Shown: one piece after another, positions 22,301 through 34,807 of the stretch
Numbering within the stretch: position 1 is the stretch's first letter
How the letters are laid out: each line of letters begins with the position of its first letter
NCBI GenBank assembly: GCA_949592205.1
Contig: CATIUR010000001.1
Coordinates: 1,998,001-2,062,000, forward strand
Length of the DNA: 64,000 nucleotides
From: Helichrysum umbraculigerum
Taxonomy: Eukaryota; Streptophyta; Magnoliopsida; Asterales; Asteraceae
Direction of reading: 5' to 3'
The notes under the pieces: model-generated
What the model was told of the DNA's origin: nothing
What the model saw: only the letters and a program-made list of their open reading frames with translations
Databases searched by the model: none
Translations under genes and position numbers: made by a program

Positions 22301-24070
22301 CCATGACACATTCCATATCAGTAGCTCCTAAGCAATATTTTTAGGAAGCGTTGCCTCTCTGCATCTATCTGGTCATGTAGTAATCACACAAATTATCAGC
22401 ATTGTTTTATGTAGCCACTAAAACACTGCAACCGGATATAGATACACCCAAGTGCTCCCACATGAACGTCACGTGGCTGGAGCTGAAAGAGGCAAAGACA
22501 GAAGCTTCAAGAAAATTTTTCACAGAATTAAAATTTTTCTTGTTGTGGGTAATTTGGTAAGCATTGTAATCCAAGAAAGTTGGATATCATATACAATCAT
22601 TCAAATTCCCACTATGTACCCATGTCTCCATCACAATAGCCTATGAGCCTCCTCGTGTAAGCCTTAAAATTAAGATCGGTTGTTGAATTTGCAGTTTGTC
22701 TCCTATATATACGTCCTTTTCCTTTTGAGCCATTTGAATTTAAGATCAGCTTCATAATTTATTAAAGCAACTTCCATAGTCTATTTTGGCAAGGTTATCA
22801 TAAGAACTCGCAGTTCTATAACCTGAAAGCATCTATTGGAATACAATCAAGTCCGCTTAGGCAACTCACCAATATCTTTTGTGAACCCATGTTCTTGTCT
22901 TCCTCACCTCTTCTTCCTTCCTTATTTGAACCACTCTTAAGATTATTAGTCCTCACAATGTTCTTCTTTATCGGCACTTTGATAGTTGCCTAGTTGGCTT
23001 ATGTACAATATTGTGATATTCCCTATGTCCATATGTGAGATGGCCATCCCATGCAGCCATTCTTCAATGCCAAGAATTTCATCACTTTTATCACCTTTTA
23101 ATTTATCAGGACACGAACCGTTTGTTGTCCTTTATTTCTATTGACTTTAAACTCTATAGAAGATAACAATCATTCACACTTGACATTCATCGAACACCTT
23201 CTGTGTATCTTTCTTATTCTTAATTATGTTTACACCATCACTATCATTTACCCTTGACTATAATAAACACAATGTTAACTCCAACTTGAATTTTCAAATA
23301 TCGTTACTTAAAGATTGAAGAGTGTGATAATTACCTTGATTTTCTCCTCTAAATTTACCTGTCTTGTAAATGATTCTTCCTTGATTGCTTGCAATCTCTA
23401 TCGAATTTTTGTTTAATTAATCCGTTAATCATGAATATTTCAAGAATGTTTGATACTTCCATTTTCTTTGTTATTTGTGCACTCTCAATTAATGTTCCTT
23501 GGATTGTTTTTTAATTATAATTTCAAAGTTGGCTGGGAAAGTCCCCACTTGATATGATATTCTTAGAAATCACCCAAGAAATAAAAGAAGATTATACTCC
23601 TATATTTGTGTGCCAAAACTACAATTTGAACTTTTCAAACAAAAAAAAAAGTTTGAATTCGTTCAGATTGTAAAATTGTTTATCAAACCTATTCTTACAC
23701 ACAATTAGCTTATCTCTGGATTCATATCCTATGTCACACACGGACACATACACGCACACACAACACACACATACGTGGATAAATAATTAAATATGTTAGT
23801 TGAGGAAGTTAACTATATTATCATATTCTTTCATGAATATGTAAGCAAAGAATATTGTTTTCTGCTTCATGTGAATGCTTTCCGATGTATTATAATCCGT
23901 TTGGTTGTAAGAAGTTGTGGCTTTACAATGTATTGTAGGTTGGTGATGAAGATGGGAAAGCAAAAACAGCACCGATGAAGATGAAGGTGCAAGTGATGCT
24001 TCAAGTGCCACAAGATGATATAAAATCGTCAGCCTTGATGTTCCGTGTCAAAAAGAGGTGGGATATTTGA
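19314..24070 (+). CDS. OEP37: Outer envelope pore protein 37 (chloroplast), six coding exons, about 320 aa
   Basis: Exons: 19314-19664, 19739-19825, 19900-20076, 20207-20301, 20920-21040, 23939-24070. All junctions are GT/AG and the phases join. OEP37 is a beta-barrel, cation-selective channel of the chloroplast outer envelope. Seen: IRVTTEFDSDTSVFFHKVSC with LLDSLAKIKLCFQN; LQLTAAHDVK then AQLGEVTMVADL; LRFPFGEVSLEE with an acidic run; NLNLRYSYKDQHMTFIPSIS; LSFAFKRQFGPSDKLS; FWSAVYKHTVGKEYKVKAGY; and the C-terminus APMKMKVQVMLQVPQDDIKS followed by LMFRVKKRW. These match my memory of the OEP37 family closely, and the length fits (about 340 aa in Arabidopsis). No transit peptide, as expected for an outer-envelope protein. 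The start at 19314 is the first ATG after the leader. It appears intact. The last intron (2.9 kb) is unusually long. Confidence 0.94.
21041..23938 (+). other. Long last intron of OEP37, probably with a degraded insertion
   Basis: Donor GTAAGC at 21041, acceptor TTGTAG at 23938. The interior from about 21600 to 23560 is pyrimidine-rich on the plus strand, unlike the short introns of the gene, which suggests an old insertion on the minus strand. I do not recognise the source. A short tandem duplication (CAGTTCCATTGGACCTC) occurs near 21600 and 21640. A (CA)n-rich microsatellite lies at about 23735-23775. Confidence 0.55.
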
Positions 24071-24977
24071 AACGGTTGCTGGAAAACTGATGGATTCTAA
24101 AAGTTCAGACTACATCAGTGATCAGTCTGGGAGGTAATGATCAAATGCTATGTTTGGCTAAAGATAACATGTATGGTATAAGGGAATCAGGTGGTGCTTG
24201 TGCTTTTATAAATAGTATCTTTCAAGCATTCACTCACGTCAGATTGTTTTAGTTTAAAAGATTGTATTTTTAGTATCTCTGTTGTTGGTTTATTAGTTAT
24301 AATTCAGAAATCCATGCGATTAGATCCGGTATATTTTGTGTTAATTTTTTTATTTTTATTTTCATTTTTTATGTTCGGTTTGCCTAGCATGTTCCAAGTT
24401 TAATGAAGTTGATTGATCATTTATAACAGGTTTCTTTGAATTTTGCAAAGGGTTATGATAATCCTTCAGCTTATAAAAAATACTCCGTATTCTTTATTTA
24501 AATATCCTACTTTCTGTGTATATAAGTAATCTTAACGTATAAGAAGAGAAAAGGAGTACAAGGCTAACCCAACCTATGAAATTAAGGGCATCTTTGGGTG
24601 AACTGAAATCTGGACCAAAGTACCCCAAAAGGCCTAATATCAACAGTCAACACCATGATGCACCCCTAGCCTTGGCACCAAGTGAAAAAAAGACCACGAA
24701 CAGCACGGCTCGGGCGCACTCAAATTCTTAAGTTCTAGTTGGATTACATGCCACATATCTAGTCAAATCGGTTGGAGAAATAAGAAGTGTATCAATCAAA
24801 TTTTTACTACTATACCTATGTAGAACAACCCCACAGTCATAATCTAAGTCATTTACCAACGCCATTTTCAGATATATGGCGATGTTTGATTCCCAAAAAG
24901 TATCGTTTCTTATATTTCTATCGTTTCTTATATTTCTATATATATAGAATATGTGGTGACAATTTTAGACCCAGTGG
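24071..24977 (+). other. OEP37 3' flank
   Basis: Probable 3' UTR to about 24430 (T-rich and TTTTGTG-containing), then intergenic DNA. No gene or intact element recognised. Confidence 0.45.
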
Positions 24978-24985
24978 TTGTTTAC

Positions 24986-25173
24986 CAAAGGCGGAAGATA
25001 ATTGGGGCCAGGGTGGGCCCTTGTCCCCTCTGAATTTTGTGATGTTAATGTAATTTTAATGCTTTTTTATCGTTAAAATCAACAAAATATACACAAAATA
25101 CGACCTTGACCCCCCTAAAATGAAAGAAGGATGTTTTGGCCCCTCCAGCTGCATTGGTCAAGTTCCGCCACTG
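24986..25173. mobile_element. Small hAT-type MITE (188 bp)
   Basis: Ends CAAAGGCGGAAGATAA and, in reverse, CAGTGGCGGAACTTGA, i.e. terminal repeats of the form CARWGGCGGAA. A perfect 8-bp target duplication TTGTTTAC lies at 24978-24985 and 25174-25181. Non-coding. Confidence 0.82.
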
Positions 25174-25181
25174 TTGTTTAC

Positions 25182-25619
25182 GGGTCAAGTTGGGTAATAT
25201 ATACGAGATGATGGGTTTATTGGGTCCCTCACTTTTTTTAGACGAGTTTAAATGGGTATCTAATATAATCTCCAATTATATAACACGGGTCTAGCGGGTA
25301 AATTTTTTTTGAACACCTCATTTCATTTTTGTTGATTTTTCATTCAAATAAAAAAAGGTGGTTGGAAACCCGATGGGTCAACCCGACTCGAGACCCATTT
25401 GACCGGCACCCATATTGACCCATCATCCTAAATGACCCATCTAGATCCGGACCCATTTAGACCCGAACCCATATAGACCCGACCCATTCATTTTGCCAGT
25501 TATAGAATATATGCAGTTGACGTGTTTTATATATATGGCAATTATGGGTATGTATTAAGAAAACAAGACTATAAGATTTTTAAAACAATTTTATTGACTT
25601 CAAATTATACAAAGAGTTA
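25182..25619. repeat. Remnant of an older hAT-like element around the small MITE
   Basis: Sequence on both sides of the MITE (GACCCAG before it, GGGTCAAGTTGGG after it) and 25360-25500 are dense in ACCCATTT, GACCC and their complements. The right end CATTTTGCCAG (to about 25498) looks like an hAT terminus. The left terminus was not located, so the size is unknown. Confidence 0.5.
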
Positions 25620-26012
25620 TTAGAGCGATGCCAACGGTGAACCACTTCACCAACCGGTTGCAACCGGTTGGTTGGAGGCAATGCCATCGGTAATCGGTTT
25701 GCAAACCGGTTAGTCCCACATCCGGTTGCAACCGCTTAGCCGATTAGAATCAGTTCTGACACCGCGGGACCCACGAGCATCTTTTGCTTCTTTTTTTTTT
25801 GTATTCGACGCTGAAAAAGCAAAAAAAAAAAAACAAATTTTGGAATAAAAACAAATAGAGGAGCGTCTGGCATTTCAAAATTTAAAAAAAAAATGATTTA
25901 AAAATTTTAAATTTTTACACACCAACAACTATATCACCAATATATATACACCCTTCACACACTCTAATTCTTCACAAATTCACTACAAAATTTCACTACT
26001 ACTTTCAAAAAA

Positions 26013-26617
26013 TTGTCAACAATGCCTAAAAACAAAAACAAAAATACATCTTCATCCCACCAAATATCCCAAGATATGCTTAACAATTTGGTCCACGCTA
26101 ATTTTCCGACACCAAATCCGAACACGCATTCACCGAGCGGTTCTTCTTCCGCCCAATCAAACTCTCAAAGTCTATCTCAACCGACCGGTTTCACACATTT
26201 TGTACCACTTGAGACAAACCCGTATTCACAACCATTTTATCAACAACACCCGCAACGAGCATTCTACCAAATCCCACAACAACAAAAATTTTCACAACCA
26301 CAACCATATTCACAACCACAACCATTCTACACAAACCTTTTGCAACAACACTCCTTTGCCCCATTCCAACCAATTCAAACCGAAATCCAAGACTCCTCCG
26401 ACGAGGCCAACGAAAATACCCTCGTTGATGAGTCCGTACCCGAAACCCAACCCGAAGACGAAGCCGAAACCCAACCCGACAATAAAGGAAAAAGAAAGCA
26501 AATTCGGTGGACCGAAGAAGAAACGCGCATATTGTGCGAAAGGTGGATACATCGTTCCGAAAATGGTGTCATCGGCTGCAACCAATCTCACGATAGTTTT
26601 TGGAACAAAGTCCGTAG
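26013..26617 (+). pseudogene. Harbinger ORF1 (Myb/SANT-like), 5' half
   Basis: Reads about 200 residues: Lys/Asn-rich start, Ser-rich stretch, a Gln/Pro/Phe-rich low-complexity region (FSQPQPYSQPQPFY), an acidic stretch, KGKRKQ, and then the Myb/SANT-like trihelix start RWTEEETRILCERWIHRSEN followed by CNQSHDSFWNKVR. It stops where LARD-1 begins at 26618. The family continues here with the rest of the trihelix (RSLRQRWSTI-like helix), which is missing. Harbinger ORF1 proteins act with the transposase in nuclear import and DNA binding. The start at 26013 (or the ATG at 26022) follows a typical leader with a TATATATACACC box near 25940. The overlapping ORFs in other frames are shadows of the CAACCA-rich repeats. 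Confidence 0.85.
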
Positions 26618-27635
26618 TGACTAGGCTATAATATATAGCTTTGATCAGTGGGCCGTTTTCGAGTGACCATGTAAATTTCAGCCCAATCGAAGTTTAAAGA
26701 CAATTTGTCAATTTTTCCGTGGCAAAAATCACTACTAAACACTTATGCACTTTTGAAAATTTACAAAAAGTACTGACAAACGCGATCCAGAAAACAATGG
26801 TGGGATCGCGTTCCTCTTTGTAAAATCATTCTGTGACAAATTATAACTAAGCAACGCGATCCGGACAAATTCTTGGGATCGCGTTCCCAAGAACAAAACT
26901 CGTCTAATTCCTTTTATAACTAACGAACGCGATCCTGGCTAGGGTTCTGGGATCGCGTTTGAGCGTCTTTCAGCTCAGCTTCATCCCTGTAATTGCCCAG
27001 CTCCGAATTCAAAACCATTTTTGATAAATCAAGCTTATCAAACTCAGTTCTAATGTTATAAACAACTCAAATAACATCACATAATCATCATAAAACCTTT
27101 ATAACATGTTTCTAACATCCAATTCTTCCAAATCATCAATTCACTAAATTTCAATCAAAAATCAAATTCTTAAATACATAATAACACTTACTTTTTTGAA
27201 GAATAGACTGATGATAATCTGACCATGGTGAAGTTTCACGAGAATCACCACTTCCTAATTTGATTTCTAGTTTGATTTGGAGGTTTTTCTGAGAGTTTCT
27301 GTAAGTTTTAAAATGAAAATGAATAACTTTCCTAAATAGGAAAGTACATGTATAGTCGGCATCACATAAACCGCCTTCAATATACGGGTATAATTTAATA
27401 CCCCATCTCAATATATAGTCTGGAACCCGAAAACCATTTGCGAGTCCAAACATTTTATTGTACCGTCAACTATATTAATTTACAACAATTAATAATTCAC
27501 TTATCACATTGGAATATTCGACTCCTATTCCAATTATTTCACTAATTCAAACAATATTATTTCCAAACACATTTAAATACTAATTTAAATCAAGAAATAA
27601 TATAACACAACTAGGTCCATTTCGAGGATGTTACA
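26618..27635 (-). repeat. Truncated 3' LTR of LARD-1
   Basis: Corresponds base for base to 32705-33722. It contains the three ACGCGATCC/GGATCGCGT pairs (26777-26964). The 100-residue minus ORF at 27151-27453 is also present in the other LTR (33238-33540) and shows no domain. Confidence 0.9.
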
Positions 27636-27650
27636 ACTCTCCTCCCCTTA
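27636..27650 (-). other. Polypurine tract of LARD-1
   Basis: TAAGGGGAGGAGAGT on the element strand, directly before the 3' LTR start TGTAACATCC. Confidence 0.85.
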
Positions 27651-30600
27651 AAGAGATTTCGTCCCCGAAATCTAACCTCAATCAATCTAACTAATGTGAT
27701 ATAATCACATATATCTTAACATACATTTGTCCTCAATAGCAACTTACAACTATACTTAGACTGTTTGAATTCTTTCCACATGCACATATCCAAATGTAAA
27801 TGCTTCTATCTTTTCCTATGCACACATACAGTGCATCTAATCAATATCATCAATCAGATATATCTTATAGACAAACACTTACTTTAACAAGTGAAACCTA
27901 CAATCACTTAATCAACAAATAAAACTTAACATTACTTAATAGGTTTATGCAACCCGAAATTAGCAACATGCTAAAATCTTTAACCTATTCTCACTGTTCA
28001 TCACTGTTAACAATAAAACAGCAGCAACAATATCCCAACAATAGTGTTTATTAAACCCCAATGTACCTAGCAACATTGAAATATAATTCAGCTCACGACC
28101 AACAATCAGTCTAATATACAGATCACAATCTTAAGTCTTTACCATCAAAGATCTGAAATTCAAATCTAGGTCAGCTTTTCATCCAAAAGTTTCATACCTA
28201 TGCTCTTTTGTACAACCTATAATGTTCACATATCATTTCAATCATATGAAATTCTTTACTTAAAAGTAATCCAGATTCATATCACCTTAATAAGCAAAGC
28301 AGAGGTCACACTCAGTAGGTAAAACTACAATCAACAAGTACTTTGCTCAATCAACAAAAGTACTACAATCAATCTTACCTACAATCAACCAACCTCTACA
28401 TTGACTTATTTCCACTTGTAATTCCTTTCATTACTACCTATCAATTGTCAACAACATCAAAGTCGACAACAACTACTGCTCAAACAATAATCACAACACT
28501 AGTGATTATACATTCCAGTACACCTATCAGTACTTTAATATTTGTCTTCAAACTCTAACTAACCATCAAGTTAGAATTTATATACTATTAAACTGGTAAG
28601 ACATCAAAATCTATTCTTAGCAACCAGTTATTTCAACTCAACCTTACAATCATAAACTACTAATCACAAGCCATTAGAAAATTATACAACTTTAACCACC
28701 CAATCATTCAACACTAGATCCCGTCAATCTAGCAACTAAGTCAATCTTAATCCACATATTATGATACTACAGGTCAAGCATCACAATATCACATTATCAA
28801 AATGTGCTACTTTCCAACACATTTCCAACAAAATCTACATCAAGTTAATCACAATTAACTAACCTCCACATATCTTATGGCATATTTTAATTCATTCTAT
28901 TAAAACTTATCATGCCATTTATTATCATGTATACCACACATACATACCTACACAATTTCAAGGTTTCTCTTACTCTCTAACACATACAATTTCTTAAAAT
29001 ATGAACAATCATTCAATTCATATTTCCTCAATTTATCAAACAAAGATCAACTAAATCTTTAACACCATCCAATTCCAGATATACTTTCATATCATACCTT
29101 ATTTGGATCTAATCCCAGTTTTTCCACTTTATCACTTACTTTACTTGTATACTATCAACAAATAACTAAAGAATTCATCCAATTCTTTCAATACTTAAGT
29201 AATTCACCATAAGGTACAAATCAACCTAGACAACTATTAATAATAACTTTCAATTATTTCTTATCTCACCTTCTTACCCAATCAAAGCTATCATCACAAG
29301 CTTCACACACTGGTAAGATTTTCTTATCACAATTCTAATCAATGTGATTTAATTATTCTAACATATCTTAGCAAATTATAACTGTCATATCAAACAATGG
29401 CTTTATATTCGTATAATTCTTTAACACATATTCAGTTCAAATATCAAATATTACTTAACTGAATACTCAATTATACTTAACACTATTTCAATTACTTAAT
29501 ACTAGCCTTAAGTAATGAATCAAATTTCACAAACTTAGACAATTCATCTATCTCCTCTGGATCTTAAATGACCCCCTTCAACATAATTTAAGCAAATCTA
29601 GGAATTCAATCATATTCCATACAATCATAACATTTCAATCTATGTTAGACTATTTCAACACACAGTTGACTAAATGTCAACTTTGATTTAAATCAACCAA
29701 TCAATAAAATCCTCTAACTGCTTTTTCTCAAGTTTGACCTATCCTCAAACCAATCACAAGCAATTAATTTTATACACAGTTCTCTATTCATGGTTTGACT
29801 TTCAAAGTTAACATACCATCAATATTAACTCACAACAAACCATTTCATCTTATATGTTCACCTTCAAACATATATTTTAAATTATTACTTTCAATAATCT
29901 TATCAATCTTTTACAAGGACAAGGTCAACCTACATCAATCTTGGCTCCATACAAGCCATTTCATATTGTATGTTTACTTTTAAACATATACTTCAAATTA
30001 TTACATTCAATAATACTAGAAATTCCTCAAGCAAGACAATATCAACCTATTTCAACTTTGGCTTCATACAAGCCAAATACAAAATAGTGACTCATTTAAA
30101 CACTATCAAATTCGCCTACATGTAATCTATCACAATCAATCACAATTACATATTCAACACAATCAAATTAGTCACTTAGGTTTATCATCAAAGCCTCTAT
30201 CAATGACAACTATCATTTACACTCTCACCTTTACAGTCTAAAGGTCACAGTTCTATCAACTGATTGTTTTCTTATCAAAACAATTATTAAACAACTTAGC
30301 ATACTATCATGCTCCATTTCCAAAATCACATTACATTTCTTTTATACCAAGTAGCCTCAACAAGTTCATGTGACACAACATAATATAACAACGGTGATCA
30401 GGCGTTGCAAGATTATGTTCTTCACAATCCATTCTCAGGCTACTCTACATTATAATTATCAATGTGATCTATTCTCATCTCATATGATTTCAAATCAATC
30501 AAAATTCATTTAATAGTTTCTAACAGCTGATACATACTCAAAATCAGCTTACTACTTACATATTCAACCTTACATATGCAAGCCATCTCACATAATTTAT

Positions 30601-31628
30601 TTTCAACAACTGAATTACTCAGTATATCTACTGGTCTGAAACCTCAAACATATGATAACCTATCATCATAATTTCAATACTTAACATAATTCAATGTCCC
30701 TACTTACTACAAAATTCAGGACACATCTTAATTAATTATCATTACTTTGACATATGCTTTACTATCAAGCATCACTGTCACAACAAGCCTACTCAATCAT
30801 GTTACTATAAACATTTCATTTACTAATTCACAATTGACTAGAAAGACATATCACTTTCTCATTCAATTTAGCTTTATCATAAGTTATTTTCCTCATAAAC
30901 TTATTCATCTTGGTTTAACTCAAGTATTTAACTACAATCAAAACATATCATGTAGTCACATAACCACATATTTTCTCAATTAGCAGTCATCCTCAAATCA
31001 AATGACACCACAGTTCTTAAACAGGATTCAAATCACACCCTGTAACCAATCTACTAATATAATACTATCAATTATCTTGTCTCACCAATAAAGACACTCC
31101 TTAGGTTCCAACATCAATCTTACTAAAACCTTAATCAATTCTTTTCTGCTTACTTAACCACATTTCTGCATTTTCAATTCAATCAGAAATACTCACAACA
31201 ATGAACAACAATAAACATCTCATTTAACATTTCTCTCCTCATGTCAACATATAGCAATCATTAGTTGACTCAAAACTGGGGAATCATATCAGTCTGACTC
31301 AATTAACTTCACAACAAAGCTTACTCAACATAACAGAGTAAACAATTCAAGTTAATTTAAATTAACACAGGCTTATCGAAGATTACCTGACAAATCTTAA
31401 ACCCACGAGTGTTGAGGAAACATGAAATATACCAATCAGATACTCATGTCCCTCCGTCTCTGCAATCAAACAACAACTTCACAACTTGTTAAGGGTTAGT
31501 ACATATTCAACTAATCACTTTTCACACATCAACTAATCAACTAAACCCGCACCCATTGGAATGTTTGACTCAACTCAATCAAAGTTTAGGATTGAACATT
31601 CTATCAAGTCCAATTCACCCAAACTATT
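27651..31628 (-). mobile_element. Internal domain of LARD-1, non-coding and strand-asymmetric
   Basis: About 4 kb with no ORF above about 80 codons. The plus strand is strikingly poor in G and rich in A, T and C throughout (many 60-base lines have 3-6 G), so the transcribed minus strand is G/T/A with few C. No gag, protease, RT or integrase motif was found in any frame. It matches the LARD concept: long conserved non-coding internal domain between functional LTR signals. Confidence 0.8.
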
Positions 31629-31640
31629 GCTCTGATACCA
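31629..31640 (-). other. Primer binding site of LARD-1
   Basis: TGGTATCAGAGC on the element strand, three bases from the 5' LTR end; complementary to initiator Met-tRNA. Confidence 0.9.
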
Positions 31641-31643
31641 ACT

Positions 31644-33722
31644 TATAACACCCCTCGTTTCATTATAAACAATTAATATAATAATGGCGACTCGGAAGCG
31701 TATATTTAAAACATACTGTCAATGTACTCAAAATGTCAATAAACTTTTTCAAACTAAATACATGACATTTCAACAAACTCGGTGTTATATAATTCAAAAC
31801 GTCTCTTTAGTTATCAAAATAACATCAGAGTAAAAGCCTGTCAAACATTCCATCCAGTCAAAACACTTCCTGCCCTGCCCAATATGTCCCATCTATTACA
31901 ACCTGCAGGAAGAACTGTGGTGGAGTTAGCATAAAGCTAAGTGAATGAAACTATAATCAACAGTCCAACCTAGCATAACAATCTGTTTACATCAAATTAC
32001 AATAAACAGAAAATCAATCAATCACTCGACATCCAATCAATGTCATACACGCAACATCATGAGGATCGGTGGTCCCTGAGACACCCTAATACCGGTTTGG
32101 CACTCAAGGAACTCTTATCAATCATCTGTATTGGCCCATACCGATCTACCGATAACTTGTTGTCGATCACACACGACCTAGATCTCTAAACCAACATTTC
32201 AAGTTTCCGAGATCTCTTGTCGTCTACAACAACAACAAGCCCAACCATCAAATCAAGTTGACCTCAGAATCTTACATATTAGCTCAATCAGCCAAGTAAG
32301 CAACTATTAAAACTATCATAGCAAGATATCTCAACAGATGCATCATATCAAAGTAATACTATAAATTTCTTGTTGTAAATCAAATCATTACAACTAAATC
32401 ACACTGAGGTTACAGATCCACTCACCGACACCTCAGCTGCAAGCTCAGAAGTCTAATATTACTGAGCCTTCTACACATCTGAGAATACAATCAATAAACA
32501 ATGAGTTAGTAACTTGTATCAACTGATAATACTTATGTAATTAACATCGTTACACAATCATAACATAATTACATGTATCAAGTGATCCCTAAGATCACAG
32601 CAACAAAAGTTCAATTCGGAACATAATCAAAAAGTCCCGAATTAAGGTCCAAAAACTGTAAAATGCCATTTTCGACCCCTAAACGACCCCGAATGGCCAA
32701 AAACTGACTAGGCTATAGTATATAGCTTTGATCAGTGGGCCGTTTTCGAGTGACCATGTAAATTTCAGCCCAATCGAAGTTTAAAGACAATTTGTCAATT
32801 TTTCCGTGGCAAAAATCACTACTAAACACTTATGCACTTTTGAAAATTTACAAAAAGTACTGACAAACGCGATCCAGAAAACAATGGTGGGATTGCGTTC
32901 CTCTTTGTAAAATCATTCTGTGACAAATTATAACTAAGCAACGCGATCCGGACAAATTCTTGGGATCGCGTTCCCAAGAACAAAACTCGTCTAATTCCTT
33001 TTATAACTAACGAACGCGATCCTGGCTAGGGTTCTGGGATCGCGTTTGAGCGTCTTTCAGCTCAGCTTCATCCCTGTAATTGCCCAGCTCCGAATTCAAA
33101 ACCATTTTTGATAAATCAAGCTTATCAAACTCAGTTCTAATGTTATAAACAACTCAAATAACATCACATAATCATCATAAAACCTTTATAACATGTTTCT
33201 AACATCCAATTCTTCCAAATCATCAATTCACTAAATTTCAATCAAAAATCAAATTCTTAAATACATAATAACACTTACTTTTTTGAAGAATAGACTGATG
33301 ATAATCTGACCATGGTGAAGTTTCACGAGAATCACCACTTCCTAATTTGATTTCTAGTTTGATTTGGAGGTTTTTCTGAGAGTTTCTGTAAGTTTTAAAA
33401 TGAAAATGAATAACTTTCCTAAATAGGAAAGTACATATATAGTCGGCATCACATAAACCGCCTTCAATATACGGGTATAATTTAACACCCCATCTCAATA
33501 TATAGTCTGGAACCCGAAAACCATTTGCGAGTCCAAACATTTTATTGTACCGTCAACTATATTAATTTACAACAATTAATAATTCACTTATCACATTGGA
33601 ATATTCGACTCCTATTCCAATTATTTCACTAATTCAAACAATATTATTTCCAAACACATTTAAATACTAATTTAAATCAAGAAATAATATAACACAACTA
33701 GGTCCATTTCGAGGATGTTACA
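31644..33722 (-). repeat. Full 5' LTR of LARD-1
   Basis: 2079 bp. On the element strand it starts TGTAACATCC and ends GGGGTGTTATA (TA instead of the usual CA). Contains the inverted-word array (33047-32864), a donor-like GTCGGTGAGTGG (about 32430-32419) and an acceptor-like TTCTTCCTGCAGGT (about 31914-31901). Confidence 0.88.
32864..33047. repeat. Three inverted ACGCGATCC...GGATCGCGT pairs in the LARD-1 5' LTR
   Basis: Three successive units each consist of ACGCGATCC, a spacer of about 18-22 bases and GGGATCGCGTT, so each could form a hairpin with a 9-10 bp stem. In this LTR one word is mutated to GGGATTGCG. The truncated LTR has the intact set at 26777-26964. Confidence 0.9.
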
Positions 33723-34129
33723 CTCCACCCTTGAGGCTAATTTACACAATTTATTTCGGCCGGACCCCCTTCGTCGTCCACTGGGTAGAAAAGCTCTCAA
33801 AAAATCATCTTCATCAGACGCGGCTACATCTTCATCCCGCGCATCAACCGAAAAATCCGATGCATATATAGAGGTTAAAAAGAGCGCGCTCGCGCAAACC
33901 GATGCAATTCACACCATCAAGGAAAATTCGACTAAAAAATTAGCCTTCAAAGCCTTGAAATTTTTATCATTTCAAAAAAAGAAAAATAAAAAAGAAAAAG
34001 AGTTGCTTCGAAACGCTCGCGCGAATGTGGTGGAAGAGTACGAAAAAATGTTTCCGCCACGGGCAACCGGTCCGAACGACGAGGAAGAAGAAGCCGAAGC
34101 AGACGACGAAGAATCCGGATCCGAATAGA
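33723..34129 (+). pseudogene. Harbinger ORF1 (Myb/SANT-like), 3' half
   Basis: Resumes after LARD-1 and ends at a TAG at 34126-34128. Seen: RRPLGRKALKK, the conserved start of the NAM-associated C-terminal region of plant Harbinger ORF1-like proteins, a Ser-rich linker, a Lys-rich helix (FLSFQKKKNKKEKELLRNAR), YEKMFPP and an acidic tail (DEEEEAEADDEESGSE). The region between the SANT start and this point is absent. It is broken by insertion plus deletion and could not give the normal protein. Confidence 0.82.
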
Positions 34130-34807
34130 TTAATTTAGTGTGTTTCAATTATTGTATTTTTATTTTAGTGTGTTTTAATTTTCCTTTTTTTTTTTTAGGA
34201 AAGTAATGTGTGTTTTAATTATTGTATTTTTTTTTAGGAAAAGTAATGTTTTATTTTTATTTTTTATAATGTTTTATTTTAATTTAATGAAATATTTTTT
34301 ATTTTAATTTGGTTTGAATTAAATAATTAAAATGAAAATAAAGTGGTTTGAAAGTGGTTTGGAAGTGGTTAAACTGTTGGCATTGGGGAATCACTTTTGA
34401 ATCAGTTGGTGGAAAGCTGATGTGGCGCTGATGTGTCAGAAGTGGTTTGGAAGTGGTTCAACCACGGTTGGGAAGACTCTTATGTTAATATAGTAATTGA
34501 ATTTCCATTGCCACAAAATCAAGTGAATCAACCCAACATAGTATACTAATTACTTGAGCATCATCTCCTACAAATTTATTAACCTTTGATATCTGTGACA
34601 CCCGGTCAAAATAACCCAAAATTGGGTCCCAATTTAAACTTTTAAACCACGTATTATATACGTGTTAACACTTAAGCATTCAAGCATTATATATATATGT
34701 ATATATAAACCGAAACGATTATTTAATAATCACGAATACACGAATTTAACAAAACGTAGAAACTCAAAATGAAAGCGAGCGAAAAACATTTTTAAATCAA
34801 GTATTAT

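Larger units (their letters stand above)
26618..33722 (-). mobile_element. LARD-1: non-coding LTR retrotransposon inside the Harbinger gene
   Basis: On the minus strand: full 5' LTR 31644-33722 (2079 bp), Met-tRNA primer site 31629-31640, 4.0 kb internal region without ORFs, polypurine tract 27636-27650 and a truncated 3' LTR 26618-27635 (1018 bp). The truncated copy matches 32705-33722 with about four differences. The missing 1061 bp is the distal end of the 3' LTR, and no target duplication remains on that side. The adjacent part of the host gene is missing too, so one deletion probably removed both. It has no gag or pol and would depend on proteins from a relative. Confidence 0.9.
25623..34479 (+). 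mobile_element. PIF/Harbinger-type element, ORF1-only, disrupted by an LTR element
   Basis: Left end GAGCGATGCCAACGGTGAAC and right end in reverse GAGTCTTCCCAACCGTGGTT, both followed by GAACCACTTC or close to it. A TTA target duplication lies at 25620-25622 and 34480-34482. TTA plus a Myb/SANT-like gene is the PIF/Harbinger signature. Subterminal regions carry many ACCGGTT/AACCGGT words (left) and GTGGTTTG words (right). The DDE transposase is not present. The inner 7.1 kb is the LARD-1 retrotransposon (26618-33722), so the own sequence left is about 1.75 kb. Confidence 0.75.

Noticed and set aside
26200..26631. 143-codon plus-frame and several minus-frame ORFs across the Harbinger gene
   Set aside because: The CAACCA-rich low-complexity region keeps several frames open; only the frame with the SANT motif is real.
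27151..27453. 100-codon ORF in both LARD-1 LTRs (also 33238-33540)
   Set aside because: LTR-located, no recognisable domain; conservation between the copies simply reflects their young age.
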